NCBI RefSeq assembly: GCF_000735435.1
Contig: NZ_JMPP01000012.1
Span: 1 to 64,000 of the forward strand
Source: Klebsiella planticola ATCC 33531
Lineage (GTDB): Bacteria > Pseudomonadota > Gammaproteobacteria > Enterobacterales > Enterobacteriaceae
DNA: 64,000 nt
Direction of reading: 5' to 3'
In this document: in pieces, positions 23,194-32,816 of the stretch
How the letters are laid out: every line of letters starts with the position of its first letter
How positions within the stretch are numbered: the first letter of the stretch is position 1
The notes under the pieces: generated by a model
The model's input: the letters and a program-made list of their open reading frames with translations, nothing else
What the model was told of the DNA's origin: nothing
The model's database searches: none
Program-made: the position numbers and the translations under genes

Positions 23194-23281
23194 AGCCATC
23201 CAGATGTTTACACATCCATAATTGACAGGTACTGTATATTCCTCAAGCGCAAATTATTCATGCCGAAGTGAAGGACTTTCA
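23194..23281. promoter_or_regulatory. MetJ and MetR operators between metE and metR
   Basis: Three adjacent 8-mers resemble tandem met boxes: AGCCATCC (23194-23201), AGATGTTT (23202-23209) and ACACATCC (23210-23217), with 5, 6 and 5 matches to AGACGTCT. A perfect MetR consensus TGAA-N5-TTCA lies at 23269-23281 and takes in the A of the metR start codon. A weaker half-match (TGAATAATTTGCG on minus, 23249-23261) is centred 20 bp away. This fits MetJ repression, and MetR control of both genes. Confidence 0.7.
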
Positions 23282-24234
23282 TGATCGAAATTAAACACCT
23301 GAAAACGCTACAGGCGTTGCGGAACAGCGGGTCGCTGGCAGGCGCTGCGGCGGCTCTGCATCAAACCCAGTCCGCTCTGTCTCACCAGTTCAGCGATCTG
23401 GAACAACGCCTTGGCTTCCGTCTGTTTGTGCGTAAAAGTCAGCCTCTGCGTTTCACCCCGCAGGGGGAGATCCTGCTCCAGCTGGCAAACCAGGTGCTGC
23501 CGCAAATCAGCCGCGCGCTGCAGGACTGCCACGAGCCGCAGCAAACCCGTCTGCGCATCGCTATCGAGTGTCATAGCTGCATACAGTGGTTGACCCCGGC
23601 ACTGGAGAGTTTCCGCGCCCGCTGGCCGCACGTCGAAGTGGATTTTCAGTCTGGCGTGACCTTTGACCCGCAGCCCGCCCTGCAGCAAAGCGAGCTGGAC
23701 CTGGTCATGACCTCCGATATCCTGCCGCGTAGCGGCCTGCACTATTCGCCGATGTTCGATTTTGAAGTTCGTCTGGTGCTGGCGCCGGAGCATCCGCTGG
23801 CGGCGAAAACGCGCATCGCGCCAGAAGACCTGGCCTCGGAACTGCTGTTGATTTATCCGGTTCAGCGCGGTCGCCTGGATATCTGGCGCCACTTCCTGCA
23901 GCCGGCCGGTATCAGCCCGCAGCTCAAAAGCGTCGACAATACCCTGCTGTTAATCCAGATGGTCGCCGCACGGATGGGCATCGCCGCCCTGCCGCACTGG
24001 GTGGTGGAAAGTTTTGAACGCCAGGGTCTGGTGGTCACCAAAACCCTGGGCGAAGGACTGTGGAGCCGGCTGTACGCCGCGGTACGCGACGGCGAGCAGC
24101 GCCAGCCGGTCACCGAGGCGTTTATTCGCTCAGCGCGGAACCACGCTTGCGATCATTTGCCGTTTGTCCGGAGTGCGGAGCGACCCAACGGCGATGGACC
24201 CACAGTGAGGCCAGGATCACCAGAGCTCCTGTAA
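23281..24234 (+). CDS. metR: LysR-type regulator of methionine genes MetR
   Basis: Activates metE and metH with homocysteine as co-effector and represses itself. It has 317 residues as in E. coli. The winged helix-turn-helix is at about 1-60 ([40 protein letters not shown]) and the effector domain follows from about 90. Its last 113 bp overlap the 3' end of convergent yigM in another frame; the E. coli-like C terminus ([11 protein letters not shown]) shows the overlap is genuine. Confidence 0.97.
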   Translation: MIEIKHLKTLQALRNSGSLAGAAAALHQTQSALSHQFSDLEQRLGFRLFVRKSQPLRFTPQGEILLQLANQVLPQISRALQDCHEPQQTRLRIAIECHSCIQWLTPALESFRARWPHVEVDFQSGVTFDPQPALQQSELDLVMTSDILPRSGLHYSPMFDFEVRLVLAPEHPLAAKTRIAPEDLASELLLIYPVQRGRLDIWRHFLQPAGISPQLKSVDNTLLLIQMVAARMGIAALPHWVVESFERQGLVVTKTLGEGLWSRLYAAVRDGEQRQPVTEAFIRSARNHACDHLPFVRSAERPNGDGPTVRPGSPELL

Positions 24235-25021
24235 TAAAGCTCGGCCAGTGGGGCTGTTCCTGCCAGATGGCAAGGTTAACCAGCAGCCCGGCGGGGACAT
24301 GCACGTTATTCATAATGCCCAGCGTGCCGGCATCCACCTGCGTGGCCCCGTAGTTCCACATAAAGTAACCCAGCCCCGACGCCGCCACGCCCAGCCAGAC
24401 CAGAACGCCCCACTGTAGGGTTGTGGTTGGCAGCCGCTGCGGATTACCCAGCATAAACCAGGCCGCCACTGCCACCAGGAAGGCCCCCATATAAAACCAC
24501 GCAAACGCGTTGTGCTGCGGCATCGGGCGCAGCTCCATCAGGCGCTTATAGCCCACCATACCGATAGCAAAACTGAGGTTCGACAGCTGAACCAGCAGCA
24601 GTCCCGTCCAGAAATGATCGCTCACTTTGTCATAGCGAATAATGGCTGCGCCCAGCACCGCCAGCCCCGCGCTCAGCAGATATCCCCAGCGGAGCTTGCG
24701 TCCGCTGAGCAGATCGTAAATCAGCGTGATATACAGCGGCGTAAAGACGGTAAACAGCAGGAATTCAGAAACCGTCAGGTACACATAGGCGCGGAATGCC
24801 AGCAGGTACATGATGCCAAGCTGCATCGCCCCGACCAGCATGTAGAGCACGATAGTACGCGGCGATTGCCCGCGGGTACGCAGAAACGGCAGAAAGACCA
24901 GCGCCGCCAGCCCCACGCGCATTAGCACGGAAAAGTAGCTATCGACGCTACCCGCCAGGTATTCGCCTATCAGGCTAAAGGAAAAAGCCCACAGGATAGT
25001 GGTAATAATCAGTAGCGCCAC
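24122..25021 (-). CDS. yigM: Biotin transporter YigM (BioP), EamA family
   Basis: A ten-span EamA/DMT-type inner-membrane transporter reported in E. coli to take up biotin. It has 299 residues. Two EamA repeats are visible (about 1-130 and 140-275), starting [21 protein letters not shown]. The 3' end overlaps metR by 113 bp tail to tail. The C-terminal tail [18 protein letters not shown] is cationic and cytoplasmic. Confidence 0.93.
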   Translation of the reverse strand: MALLIITTILWAFSFSLIGEYLAGSVDSYFSVLMRVGLAALVFLPFLRTRGQSPRTIVLYMLVGAMQLGIMYLLAFRAYVYLTVSEFLLFTVFTPLYITLIYDLLSGRKLRWGYLLSAGLAVLGAAIIRYDKVSDHFWTGLLLVQLSNLSFAIGMVGYKRLMELRPMPQHNAFAWFYMGAFLVAVAAWFMLGNPQRLPTTTLQWGVLVWLGVAASGLGYFMWNYGATQVDAGTLGIMNNVHVPAGLLVNLAIWQEQPHWPSFITGALVILASLWVHRRWVAPHSGQTANDRKRGSALSE

Positions 25022-25109
25022 AATGAATGTCTCTCAGGAAGAAGAGCACTCATTGTAGCGGAGAGTCAGGTTGACGACTGAGCAATAAACGAACAGTCGT
25101 CAATCTTTA

Positions 25110-25910
25110 TCAGGCGAGATAGAGCTTACGCAGATAGTGCGGCACCGCATCGTCAGCGTTGCTGCCGATCACTTCCAGATCCGGATGCAGGTCTTTCAGC
25201 CGCTGGTGAGCGTTCTGCATAATGCAGCCTTTGCCCGCCATCGACAGCATTTCTGCGTCGTTCATGCCATCGCCAAACGCGATGCAGTCTTTCAGACCGT
25301 AGCCGAGCATTTTGGCGACCGCTTCCAGCGCATGCCCCTTCGACACGCCACCGGCCATCACTTCCAGGCAGGTCAGCGTGGAGAAGCTGACGTTCACGCG
25401 ATCGCCCCAGCGGGCGTTGATCGCCTGCTCCAGCGGCAGCAGATGCTGATGATCATCGCAGGTGAAAAAGACTTTGCTGATCCCTTCGGGATCGAGTTCG
25501 CCCACTTCATACAGCTTGTAGTTAAACACCGCTTCTTTGAAAAAGCGCATCTCTTCCGGGCGATGGCGATTCATATACCACTCATCTTCGCGGTAGACGT
25601 TGGTCACCACCTTCGGGTCGTTACGCATCATTTCGAACAGATCGGCGGCAATATCACGGTCGAGGTTATGGGCAAAGATCTGTTTTCCCTCGCTGTCGTG
25701 CACGCGCGCGCCGTTGGAGGTGATCATATAGGATTTGATGCCGAGATTGTCACGAATCTGGCCGACATCGATGTAATGGCGTCCGGTGGCGAAGACAAAA
25801 TTGATCCCGCGCGCGGTCAGCAGCTGCAGCGTCTCTTTTGCGTAGGGCGTTAAGTAGTGATCGGGAGAAAGCAGCGTGCCATCTAAGTCAGACGCAACAA
25901 CCTGGTACAT
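25110..25910 (-). CDS. yigL: HAD-family sugar phosphatase YigL
   Basis: A Cof-type HAD phosphatase that removes phosphate from sugar phosphates and pyridoxal phosphate, and relieves glucose-phosphate stress in E. coli. It has 266 residues as in E. coli. The HAD motif I DLDGTL is at 9-14, the Cof-type cap domain lies in the middle, and the motif IV GDGMNDAEMLSMAG is near 212-225. It is 14 nt downstream of pldB. In E. coli the small RNA SgrS pairs within the upstream pldB region and stabilises yigL mRNA; the same gene arrangement is kept here. Confidence 0.97.
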   Translation of the reverse strand: MYQVVASDLDGTLLSPDHYLTPYAKETLQLLTARGINFVFATGRHYIDVGQIRDNLGIKSYMITSNGARVHDSEGKQIFAHNLDRDIAADLFEMMRNDPKVVTNVYREDEWYMNRHRPEEMRFFKEAVFNYKLYEVGELDPEGISKVFFTCDDHQHLLPLEQAINARWGDRVNVSFSTLTCLEVMAGGVSKGHALEAVAKMLGYGLKDCIAFGDGMNDAEMLSMAGKGCIMQNAHQRLKDLHPDLEVIGSNADDAVPHYLRKLYLA

Positions 25911-25924
25911 AAAAATTTTAACCT

Positions 25925-26947
25925 CTAAGCAGGGCGACGAGCGTTTTCGTCGGATTCATTGTGTCGACTGAAAAAATCGACGATGGCATTCAGCGCGACT
26001 GAGCGCATGGCGTCCTTTTCAAAAAGGATCTCATGGTATGCCCCTTCTATAACAAGCGGCTTATTACCTTCGCAGGGCCGACCTGCCGCGGCACGGAGTT
26101 CGCAGTAGCGCTCGTGCATGCGGTTATCAACCACGCGTTCTTCTTCTGCCTGCAATAACAGTGTGGGAGTGGTGTCTTTCTCTACGCCCGCCAGCGCCTC
26201 TTCGCCTGCGAGGATCCCCTCACGCACCCAGTGGTAGGTTGGCCCGCCGACGCGCAGCTGTGGTTCATCGGCATAGAAGCGCAGATTACGGCGATAGCGT
26301 TGGCGACTGTGCGTCAGCACGTTGACCGAAAAGGGCAGCGCCCGCCAGCGACCGGTACCCAGCGCATACTCTTCACGAATGCGCTGATGGCCCTCAGCCC
26401 AGTCGAGAATATGACGCACCATCCAGTCCGGGAAACGCATGACGATGCCGAACATGGGCGCGCACAGCGCAATAGCGTCGCAATGCTGCTGGTGACGCTG
26501 CAAAAACAGCGTCGCGATGGCCCCGCCCATCGAATGCGCGAGGATAAACCTTTTTCGCCAGTGGCCGGGGGCAACTTCCTGCTGCCAGAGCGCCGCCAGA
26601 TCGTCGACATAATCGCTAAAGCGCACCACGTGGCCGCGATGGCTGTCGGTCAATATGCGCCCGGAACGCCCCTGGCCGCGATGGTCGATAATCATCACGT
26701 CGAAACCGCTGTGGAACAGATCGTAAGCCAGCTCGGCGTATTTCACGTAGCTTTCAATACGCCCCGGACAGATGACCACGAGTCGATCGTTATCTTTGGC
26801 GCAAAAGCGAACAAAACGGACCGGGACATCGTCTACGCCCCTGAATTCCGCCTCTTCCCGCTGATGCCAGAAATCGGTGAGTGGCCCCATCGTAAAAGCC
26901 GCAAACGCGTTTTCTCGTGTATCCCAATCCTTTTGCTGCCGAAACAT
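25925..26947 (-). CDS. pldB: Lysophospholipase L2 PldB
   Basis: An inner-membrane-associated alpha/beta hydrolase that degrades lysophospholipids. It has about 340 residues from the ATG at 26947 (MFRQQKDWDTRENAF), matching the E. coli start; an in-frame ATG 8 codons upstream (26971) has no clear Shine-Dalgarno. The nucleophile elbow AHSMGG is near 135, the oxyanion region IIDHRGQGRS is near 90, and the catalytic His is in GAYHEIL. It is divergent from rhtB and co-transcribed with yigL. Confidence 0.95.
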   Translation of the reverse strand: MFRQQKDWDTRENAFAAFTMGPLTDFWHQREEAEFRGVDDVPVRFVRFCAKDNDRLVVICPGRIESYVKYAELAYDLFHSGFDVMIIDHRGQGRSGRILTDSHRGHVVRFSDYVDDLAALWQQEVAPGHWRKRFILAHSMGGAIATLFLQRHQQHCDAIALCAPMFGIVMRFPDWMVRHILDWAEGHQRIREEYALGTGRWRALPFSVNVLTHSRQRYRRNLRFYADEPQLRVGGPTYHWVREGILAGEEALAGVEKDTTPTLLLQAEEERVVDNRMHERYCELRAAAGRPCEGNKPLVIEGAYHEILFEKDAMRSVALNAIVDFFSRHNESDENARRPA

Positions 26948-27056
26948 CGGGCTTACACCCCTGTTAACCACTGAAAATCGTTTTTTTAGCGCGCATCACA
27001 CAATGCTTACGCAATAGCGTATTGTGGCATAAAAACAGACAACCAGGGAGTTTCTC

Positions 27057-27677
27057 ATGACGTTCGAGTGGTGGTTCGCCTATCTGCTGACATCCATTAT
27101 CCTCAGCCTGTCGCCAGGTTCCGGGGCTATTAATACCATGACAACCTCGATCAACCACGGCTACCGCGGCGCGGCCGCCTCGATTGCCGGATTACAAACC
27201 GGGCTGGCGATCCATATCGTCCTTGTTGGTATCGGCCTGGGAACGCTGTTTTCCCGCTCGGTGCTGGCCTTCGAGGTGCTGAAGTGGGCCGGGGCGGCGT
27301 ATCTTATCTGGCTGGGTATTCAGCAATGGCGCGCGGCGGGATCGCTCAATCTCAATACTCTGGCAAAGGCGCAAACGCGTGGAAAACTGTTCCAGCGCGC
27401 GGTCTTCGTCAACCTGACCAACCCGAAAAGCATTGTCTTTCTGGCGGCGCTGTTCCCGCAGTTTATCGTGCCGCATCAGCCGCAGGTCATGCAGTATCTG
27501 GTTCTCGGCGTCACCACTATTGCGGTAGATATCATTGTGATGATTGGCTACGCGACGCTGGCGCAGCGTATTGCGGCATGGATTAAAGGACCGAAACAGA
27601 TGAAGGCGTTGAACAAAGTCTTCGGATCGTTATTTATGCTGGTAGGCGCGCTGTTAGCTTCCGCACGCCATGCCTGA
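27057..27677 (+). CDS. rhtB: Homoserine/homoserine lactone efflux protein RhtB
   Basis: A LysE-family exporter of homoserine and homoserine lactone in the inner membrane. It has 206 residues as in E. coli, with six predicted membrane segments. The family motif [10 protein letters not shown] is at about 19-28 and [15 protein letters not shown] in the middle. AGGGAG precedes the ATG. It converges with the paralogue rhtC, with 45 bp between stops holding a hairpin. Confidence 0.97.
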   Translation: MTFEWWFAYLLTSIILSLSPGSGAINTMTTSINHGYRGAAASIAGLQTGLAIHIVLVGIGLGTLFSRSVLAFEVLKWAGAAYLIWLGIQQWRAAGSLNLNTLAKAQTRGKLFQRAVFVNLTNPKSIVFLAALFPQFIVPHQPQVMQYLVLGVTTIAVDIIVMIGYATLAQRIAAWIKGPKQMKALNKVFGSLFMLVGALLASARHA

Positions 27678-27686
27678 CGGGAGAGT

Positions 27687-27711
27687 CCCGGTTTGCCTGA
27701 AGCAAACCGGG
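27687..27711. repeat. Intergenic inverted repeat between rhtB and rhtC
   Basis: A perfect 10-bp stem CCCGGTTTGC/GCAAACCGGG with a 5-nt loop lies between two convergent stops. There is no T tract on either strand, so it is not a standard terminator, but it may protect both mRNA 3' ends. Confidence 0.5.
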
Positions 27712-27722
27712 AAAATCTGCGC

Positions 27723-28343
27723 TTAGCGCGAAATGATCAGATGAATGCCGAATCCGGCAAAGAGCGTGCCGGCAATGCCGTCGATCCATTTTGCCATTCG
27801 CTGGTAGCCGCGACGCATCGTCGGTAGGGCGAACAGGCTGGCGACCACGGTAAACCAGGCCAGCGTTTCCAGAACAATCAGCAGGAAAATCCCCCAGCGC
27901 TCGCCCGTGCCAACGTTATCGCCGACAAACAGGGAGAAGACGGAACCAAAATAGATAATCGCCTTCGGGTTAGCGAGGTTGGTCAGCAGCCCTTTCAGGA
28001 AGCTACGGCCGCTGCGGGCCAGCTCGACCTGCGGCTCCGGCGCCGCCACGGCGCTTTTCTTCAGCGCCCCGCGCAGCATCTGATAACCCATCCAGCACAG
28101 GTACAGTCCACCGCCCACCATGATAATGGTGTGCAGCCAGGCCATTTTTTCGATAATCAGGTGCAGGCCAAGCAGCGCAACGCCCGCCCAGACCATGACG
28201 CCACAGGTAATCCCCAGCACGCCCATCATGGCCTCTTTACGAGAACGACTCACGGCGGTCTGAGAAACAAAGAAAAAGTCCGGGCCAGGACTCATCAGCG
28301 CAATGATATGCACCAGCGCGACGGTGAGGAAAAGCATTAGCAT
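27723..28343 (-). CDS. rhtC: Threonine efflux protein RhtC
   Basis: A LysE-family exporter of L-threonine, paralogous to RhtB. It has 206 residues as in E. coli. The N terminus MLMLFLTVALVHIIALMSPG continues into PDFFFVSQTAVSRSR, the family motif, and NLANPKAIIYFGSVFSLF is in the middle. It is downstream of recQ on the same strand, with an 84-bp gap, as in E. coli. Confidence 0.97.
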   Translation of the reverse strand: MLMLFLTVALVHIIALMSPGPDFFFVSQTAVSRSRKEAMMGVLGITCGVMVWAGVALLGLHLIIEKMAWLHTIIMVGGGLYLCWMGYQMLRGALKKSAVAAPEPQVELARSGRSFLKGLLTNLANPKAIIYFGSVFSLFVGDNVGTGERWGIFLLIVLETLAWFTVVASLFALPTMRRGYQRMAKWIDGIAGTLFAGFGIHLIISR

Positions 28344-28427
28344 GATTGCACCCTAATCTATCGGCAATTTGGATCGCAGGAATATAGTGAAGACCGAAAC
28401 TATCCTGACACTTTTTTGCCCGGCTGA

Positions 28428-30254
28428 CTACTCATCTTCACCATCGATATGCGCCCGAATCAGCGCCATAAACTCTTTCCCGAAACGCTCAAGTTTACGC
28501 GTGCCCACGCCGTTCACGCTCAGCATCTCACCGGCGGTCATCGGCGACTGCTCCGCCATTTCGATCAGCGTCGCGTCGTTGAACACCACGTACGGCGGGA
28601 TATTCTCTTCATCGGCGATCGCTTTACGCAGTTTGCGCAGCTTGGCAAACAGCTTGCGATCGTAATTGCCGCCGAAGGATTTTTGCATCGCCTTCGGCTT
28701 CAGCGCCACGATACGCGGAACCGCCAGCTGCAGCGGCACCTCGCCGCGCAGCACCGGACGCGCCGCCTCGGTTAGCTGCAGCGCCGAGTGCTGCGCGATA
28801 TTCTGCGTCACCAGACCGAGGTGAATCAGCTGGCGAATCACGCTCACCCAGTGTTCATGGCTCTGCTCGCGGCCGATGCCGTACACCGGCAGCTTGTCAT
28901 GCGCCATTTCACGAATGCGCTGATTGTTGGCCCCGCGCAGCACTTCAACCACGTAGCCCATACCAAACCGCTGATTGACGCGGTAAATCGTCGACAGCGC
29001 TTTGCGCGCGTCCATTAATCCGTCGTACTGCTTCGGCGGATCGAGGCAGATATCGCAGTTGCCGCATGCTTCCTGGCGCCCTTCGCCAAAATAGTTGAGC
29101 AGCACCAGACGGCGGCAGGTTTGCGCTTCGGCAAACGCCCCCATCGCGTTCAGCTTGTGGCGCTCAATATCCTGCAGCGGCCCGGCAGGTTTCTCCTCCA
29201 GACAGCGACGCAGCCACGCCATATCGGCCGGATCGTAAAACAGCATCGCTTCCGCCGGCAGGCCATCACGACCGGCGCGACCGGTTTCCTGGTAGTAGGA
29301 TTCAATATTGCGTGGAATGTCGAAGTGCACCACGAAGCGGACGTTGGGTTTATTGATCCCCATGCCGAAAGCGACCGTGGCCACCACGATTTGCAGATCG
29401 TCGCGCTGAAATTTCTCCTGCACATCCGCACGCACGTCGTTCTCCAGCCCGGCATGGTAGGCCGCCGCGCTGATCCCGCGACTTTGCAGGCGTGCGGCGG
29501 TATCTTCCACTTTCGAACGGCTGTTGCAGTAGATAATGCCCGATTTTCCCCGCTGGTCCTGCACGTAGCGCATCAGCTGATCGAGCGGTTTAAACTTCTC
29601 CATCAGCATGTAGCGGATGTTCGGGCGATCGAAGCTGCTGACCTGAATCAGCGGGTCATTCAGCCCCAGCAGGCGCACGATATCGCGGCGGGTGGTGTCA
29701 TCGGCGGTGGCGGTTAACGCCATAAACGGGATCTGCGGCACACGCTGGCGCAGCTGGCCCAGGGCGGCATATTCCGGCCGGAAATCATGACCCCATTGGG
29801 AAATACAGTGCGCTTCATCCACCGCCACCATTGCCAGGTTCCAGTGGCTGAGATGCTCAAGGAAGTTATCCAGCATCAAACGCTCGGGGGCGATATACAG
29901 CAGGCGAATCTGCCCGCTGCGACAGCCGGCCATGACTTCCTGCTGCTGCTCGCGGCTTTGGGTCGAGTTCAGACAGGCGGCGGCCACGCCGTTCGCCAGC
30001 AGCTGGTCGACCTGATCTTTCATCAGCGAGATCAGCGGCGATACCACCACCGTCAGGCCGCCCAGCACCAGTGCGGGCACCTGATAGCACAGCGATTTGC
30101 CGCCGCCGGTCGGCATGACGACCAGGCAGTCACGCCCGCCTAACGCCGTGTCGATAATGGTTTCCTGGCCCGGGCGAAACTGCTGGTAGCCGAAGGTTTC
30201 CTGTAAAACCTGCTTTGCCAGCAATGTTTGATTCAATACTTCCGCCTGCGCCAC
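28428..30254 (-). CDS. recQ: ATP-dependent DNA helicase RecQ
   Basis: A 3'-5' DNA helicase of the RecF pathway. It has 608 residues (E. coli 609). The helicase core holds Walker A TGGGKSLCYQ (near 50), the DEAH box VDEAHCISQWGHDFRPEY (near 146) and motif VI QETGRAGRDG. The zinc site has four Cys ending in ACGNCDIC (near 400), followed by the winged helix and a C-terminal HRDC domain (about 530-605). It is downstream of pldA on the same strand. Confidence 0.98.
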   Translation of the reverse strand: MAQAEVLNQTLLAKQVLQETFGYQQFRPGQETIIDTALGGRDCLVVMPTGGGKSLCYQVPALVLGGLTVVVSPLISLMKDQVDQLLANGVAAACLNSTQSREQQQEVMAGCRSGQIRLLYIAPERLMLDNFLEHLSHWNLAMVAVDEAHCISQWGHDFRPEYAALGQLRQRVPQIPFMALTATADDTTRRDIVRLLGLNDPLIQVSSFDRPNIRYMLMEKFKPLDQLMRYVQDQRGKSGIIYCNSRSKVEDTAARLQSRGISAAAYHAGLENDVRADVQEKFQRDDLQIVVATVAFGMGINKPNVRFVVHFDIPRNIESYYQETGRAGRDGLPAEAMLFYDPADMAWLRRCLEEKPAGPLQDIERHKLNAMGAFAEAQTCRRLVLLNYFGEGRQEACGNCDICLDPPKQYDGLMDARKALSTIYRVNQRFGMGYVVEVLRGANNQRIREMAHDKLPVYGIGREQSHEHWVSVIRQLIHLGLVTQNIAQHSALQLTEAARPVLRGEVPLQLAVPRIVALKPKAMQKSFGGNYDRKLFAKLRKLRKAIADEENIPPYVVFNDATLIEMAEQSPMTAGEMLSVNGVGTRKLERFGKEFMALIRAHIDGEDE

Positions 30255-30321
30255 GTTGACCCCGTCTGCCTGAAAAGAAAACAGGCGCTATTTTCAGCGC
30301 CAGTGAGCCAGAGTGCAACGA

Positions 30322-31194
30322 TTAAAACAGATCGTTAAGCGTCACGCCGACGCCGACGCGGGTCTGGTTAAAGTTATAATCGATAAGCGACTCGCCATAA
30401 CCGCTGTAAACCTGGGTGTAGAAGCGCACATGGCGGGTAATCGGATAGCTGACGCCGAGCTCCGCACCGCCGTAACCGGTGTTCCAGTTATATTGCCCCT
30501 GGGCGCTGAGGATCGCCTCACCTAACTGATACCCCACCTTCAGGCGGTAATAGCCCATATATTTGGTGATATCCGGGTTATCGTTGGTGCTGCCGACCAC
30601 ATACCAGGGTTTCACCTCCACCAGCCAGTTGCCATTTTGCGCCATCAGGCGGGCATACAGGCGGTTCCAGCTGCGGGAAGTGGGATCCGAGCGACCGTTC
30701 GAATCGTGGTTGTAACCCATTTCGACATCACGCAACGTCCAGCCGGCAAGCTGATAATCCGTAGCAAATCCCAAAAACAGCTGCGGTTCATAGTTGGTTT
30801 CACGAAACGGTGCGGACTCTTTGCTGTTGGAGAGCTGCCACCAGGACTTCTGCGTATAGGATGCCCCGAGCAGCGAGTTCTCGCCGAGGATCCCTCGCCA
30901 CAGCGGAAATGCCAGACTGAGCTGGAATTTGACTTCATCTTTGCGGGCATTTTCCGCCCAGTCATAGCTGGAGATCGCTTCCTTGTTGATATCGCTACTC
31001 CACGTATAGAGCAGGTAGTTGCTCTCATAGGGATACAGCAAGAAAGGATTATCATGGTCCTGCAACAGGTTCGCGATAATGCTACCGCGCACCGCCGGTT
31101 TATCATGAACCGGCGGACTAACCGGCGCATCCTGCGCCAAAACGCCGGCCGGAAGCGCGCTCAGCGCTAACAGCCAGGCCAAAGAGATACGCAT
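30322..31194 (-). CDS. pldA: Outer membrane phospholipase A PldA
   Basis: A 12-stranded outer-membrane beta-barrel that degrades phospholipids misplaced in the outer leaflet. It has 290 residues with a signal peptide of about 20 (MRISLAWLLALSALPAGVLA, cleaved before QDAP). The catalytic His and Ser are in YNHDSNGRSDPTSRSW with Asn a few residues later in WNRLYAR. The C-terminal strand ends in Phe (GVTLNDLF), the BAM signal. Confidence 0.97.
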   Translation of the reverse strand: MRISLAWLLALSALPAGVLAQDAPVSPPVHDKPAVRGSIIANLLQDHDNPFLLYPYESNYLLYTWSSDINKEAISSYDWAENARKDEVKFQLSLAFPLWRGILGENSLLGASYTQKSWWQLSNSKESAPFRETNYEPQLFLGFATDYQLAGWTLRDVEMGYNHDSNGRSDPTSRSWNRLYARLMAQNGNWLVEVKPWYVVGSTNDNPDITKYMGYYRLKVGYQLGEAILSAQGQYNWNTGYGGAELGVSYPITRHVRFYTQVYSGYGESLIDYNFNQTRVGVGVTLNDLF

Positions 31195-31350
31195 TACTGT
31201 TCTCCTGAATGAGTGATTTTTATTTCTGTTTTATCCCGCATCCATTCTACCTGTTTACCGCCATCCTGCCCGGTTATCCGCTCTGAAAGTGGCAATCGCC
31301 GTTTCAGAAGCATAAAATCAACATTTTATTAACGAATGGATACAATTGTC

Positions 31351-31815
31351 ATGTCTGAACTCACTGCCGACGCCGTCCTTAAGCTGGTGGGCGAAATCTT
31401 TGTTTACCATATGCCGTTTAATCGCGCCTTAGGATTGAAGCTGGAGCGTTATGAAAAAGAGTTTGCCCAACTTAGCTTCAAAAATCAGCCGATGATGGTC
31501 GGTAACTGGGCGCAGAGCATTCTGCACGGCGGAGTGATTGCCTCCGCGCTGGACGTCGCCGCCGGGCTGGTGTGCGTGGGCAGTACGCTGACCCGCCATA
31601 ACACCATCACCGAAGAAGAGCTACGCCAGCGTCTGTCGCGCATGGGAACCATCGATCTGCGCGTCGACTATCTGCGCCCCGGACGCGGCGAGCACTTTAC
31701 CGCCACCAGCAGCCTGCTACGCGCCGGGAATAAGGTCGCGGTCGCCCGCGTGGAGTTGCATAACGAAGAGCAGGTCTATATCGCCAGCGCCACGGCGACG
31801 TATATGGTGGGTTGA
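31351..31815 (+). CDS. yigI: Acyl-CoA thioesterase YigI
   Basis: A hotdog-fold (PaaI-like) thioesterase; E. coli YigI has been reported to act on medium- and long-chain acyl-CoA during beta-oxidation. It has 154 residues from the ATG at 31351 ([10 protein letters not shown]), matching the E. coli start; an in-frame ATG at 31336 is the alternative, and neither has a strong Shine-Dalgarno. The hotdog helix region holds [24 protein letters not shown] with the conserved HGG. It is divergent from pldA and 49 bp upstream of rarD. Confidence 0.93.
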   Translation: MSELTADAVLKLVGEIFVYHMPFNRALGLKLERYEKEFAQLSFKNQPMMVGNWAQSILHGGVIASALDVAAGLVCVGSTLTRHNTITEEELRQRLSRMGTIDLRVDYLRPGRGEHFTATSSLLRAGNKVAVARVELHNEEQVYIASATATYMVG

Positions 31816-31864
31816 TCGCGGTAAATAAAGTAACATCGTTGTTTTGGCGTAACGGATTTTACCG

Positions 31865-32758
31865 ATGGATGCAAAACAAACGCGGCTGGGGGTTATACTG
31901 GCTCTTGCCGCCTATTTTATCTGGGGCATCGCACCTGCCTACTTCAAACTTATCTACTATGTTCCCGCCGATGAAATCCTGACGCATCGCGTGATCTGGT
32001 CATTCTTTTTTATGCTGGCGTTAATCAGCCTCAGCCACCAGTGGCCGCAGGTGAAAAAACTGCTGCATATGCCGCGCAAGATTTTCCTGCTGGCGCTGTC
32101 GGCAGTGCTGATTGGCGGCAACTGGCTGCTCTTCATCTGGGCGGTGAATAACCACCATATGCTGGAGGCCAGCCTCGGCTACTTCATTAACCCGCTGGTG
32201 AATATTGTGCTGGGGATGATTTTCCTCGGCGAGCGTTTTCGCCGCATGCAGTGGGTGGCGGTGCTGCTGGCCGTGTGCGGTGTGCTGGTACAGCTGTGGA
32301 CCTTTGGTTCGCTGCCGGTTATCGGCCTTGGGCTGGCCTTCAGCTTTGCCTTTTACGGGCTGCTGCGTAAAAAGATCGCCGTGGATGCGCAAACCGGGAT
32401 GTTAGTCGAAACCCTGTGGCTCCTGCCGGTCGCCGCCGTCTACCTGTTTGCCATCGCCGATAGCCCAACCAGCCATATGGGAGAGAACCCGTGGTCGCTG
32501 AACCTGCTGCTGATGGCGGCGGGCGTTGTCACCACGATTCCCCTGCTGTGCTTTACCGGCGCGGCAACCCGTCTGCGGCTCTCCACCCTGGGATTCTTCC
32601 AGTATATCGGCCCGACGCTGATGTTCCTGCTGGCGGTGATCTTTTACGGCGAAGTTCCGGGGGCAGATAAGATGGTGACCTTCGCCTTTATCTGGGTGGC
32701 GCTGGCGGTCTTTATCGTCGATGCGCTGTATACCCAGCGCCGGCAACGCAGAGGATAG
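31865..32758 (+). CDS. rarD: EamA/DMT-family transporter RarD
   Basis: An inner-membrane permease predicted to have ten spans; the E. coli gene was linked to chloramphenicol resistance but its substrate is unknown. It has 297 residues (E. coli 296). Two EamA repeats are visible, beginning LAAYFIWGIAPAYFKLIYY and LGLAFSFAFYGLLRKKIAV. It converges with corA across a REP element. The yigF/yigG genes that I recall next to E. coli rarD are absent. Confidence 0.93.
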   Translation: MDAKQTRLGVILALAAYFIWGIAPAYFKLIYYVPADEILTHRVIWSFFFMLALISLSHQWPQVKKLLHMPRKIFLLALSAVLIGGNWLLFIWAVNNHHMLEASLGYFINPLVNIVLGMIFLGERFRRMQWVAVLLAVCGVLVQLWTFGSLPVIGLGLAFSFAFYGLLRKKIAVDAQTGMLVETLWLLPVAAVYLFAIADSPTSHMGENPWSLNLLLMAAGVVTTIPLLCFTGAATRLRLSTLGFFQYIGPTLMFLLAVIFYGEVPGADKMVTFAFIWVALAVFIVDALYTQRRQRRG

Positions 32759-32773
32759 CCGACGCGGATATCC

Positions 32774-32808
32774 TGCCCGGATAAGGCGGCAGCGCCGCTA
32801 TCCGGGTG
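32774..32808. repeat. REP-like palindromic element
   Basis: The stem CCCGGATA/TATCCGGG encloses an inner GCGGC/GCCGC arm, the typical REP/PU shape. It lies between the convergent stops of rarD and corA, where REP elements often stabilise mRNA ends. Confidence 0.8.
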
Positions 32809-32816
32809 CTTATCCC

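Noticed and set aside
27687-27711. Hairpin between rhtB and rhtC as a bidirectional terminator
   Set aside because: The stem is perfect but neither strand has a T tract, so it is listed only as an inverted repeat.
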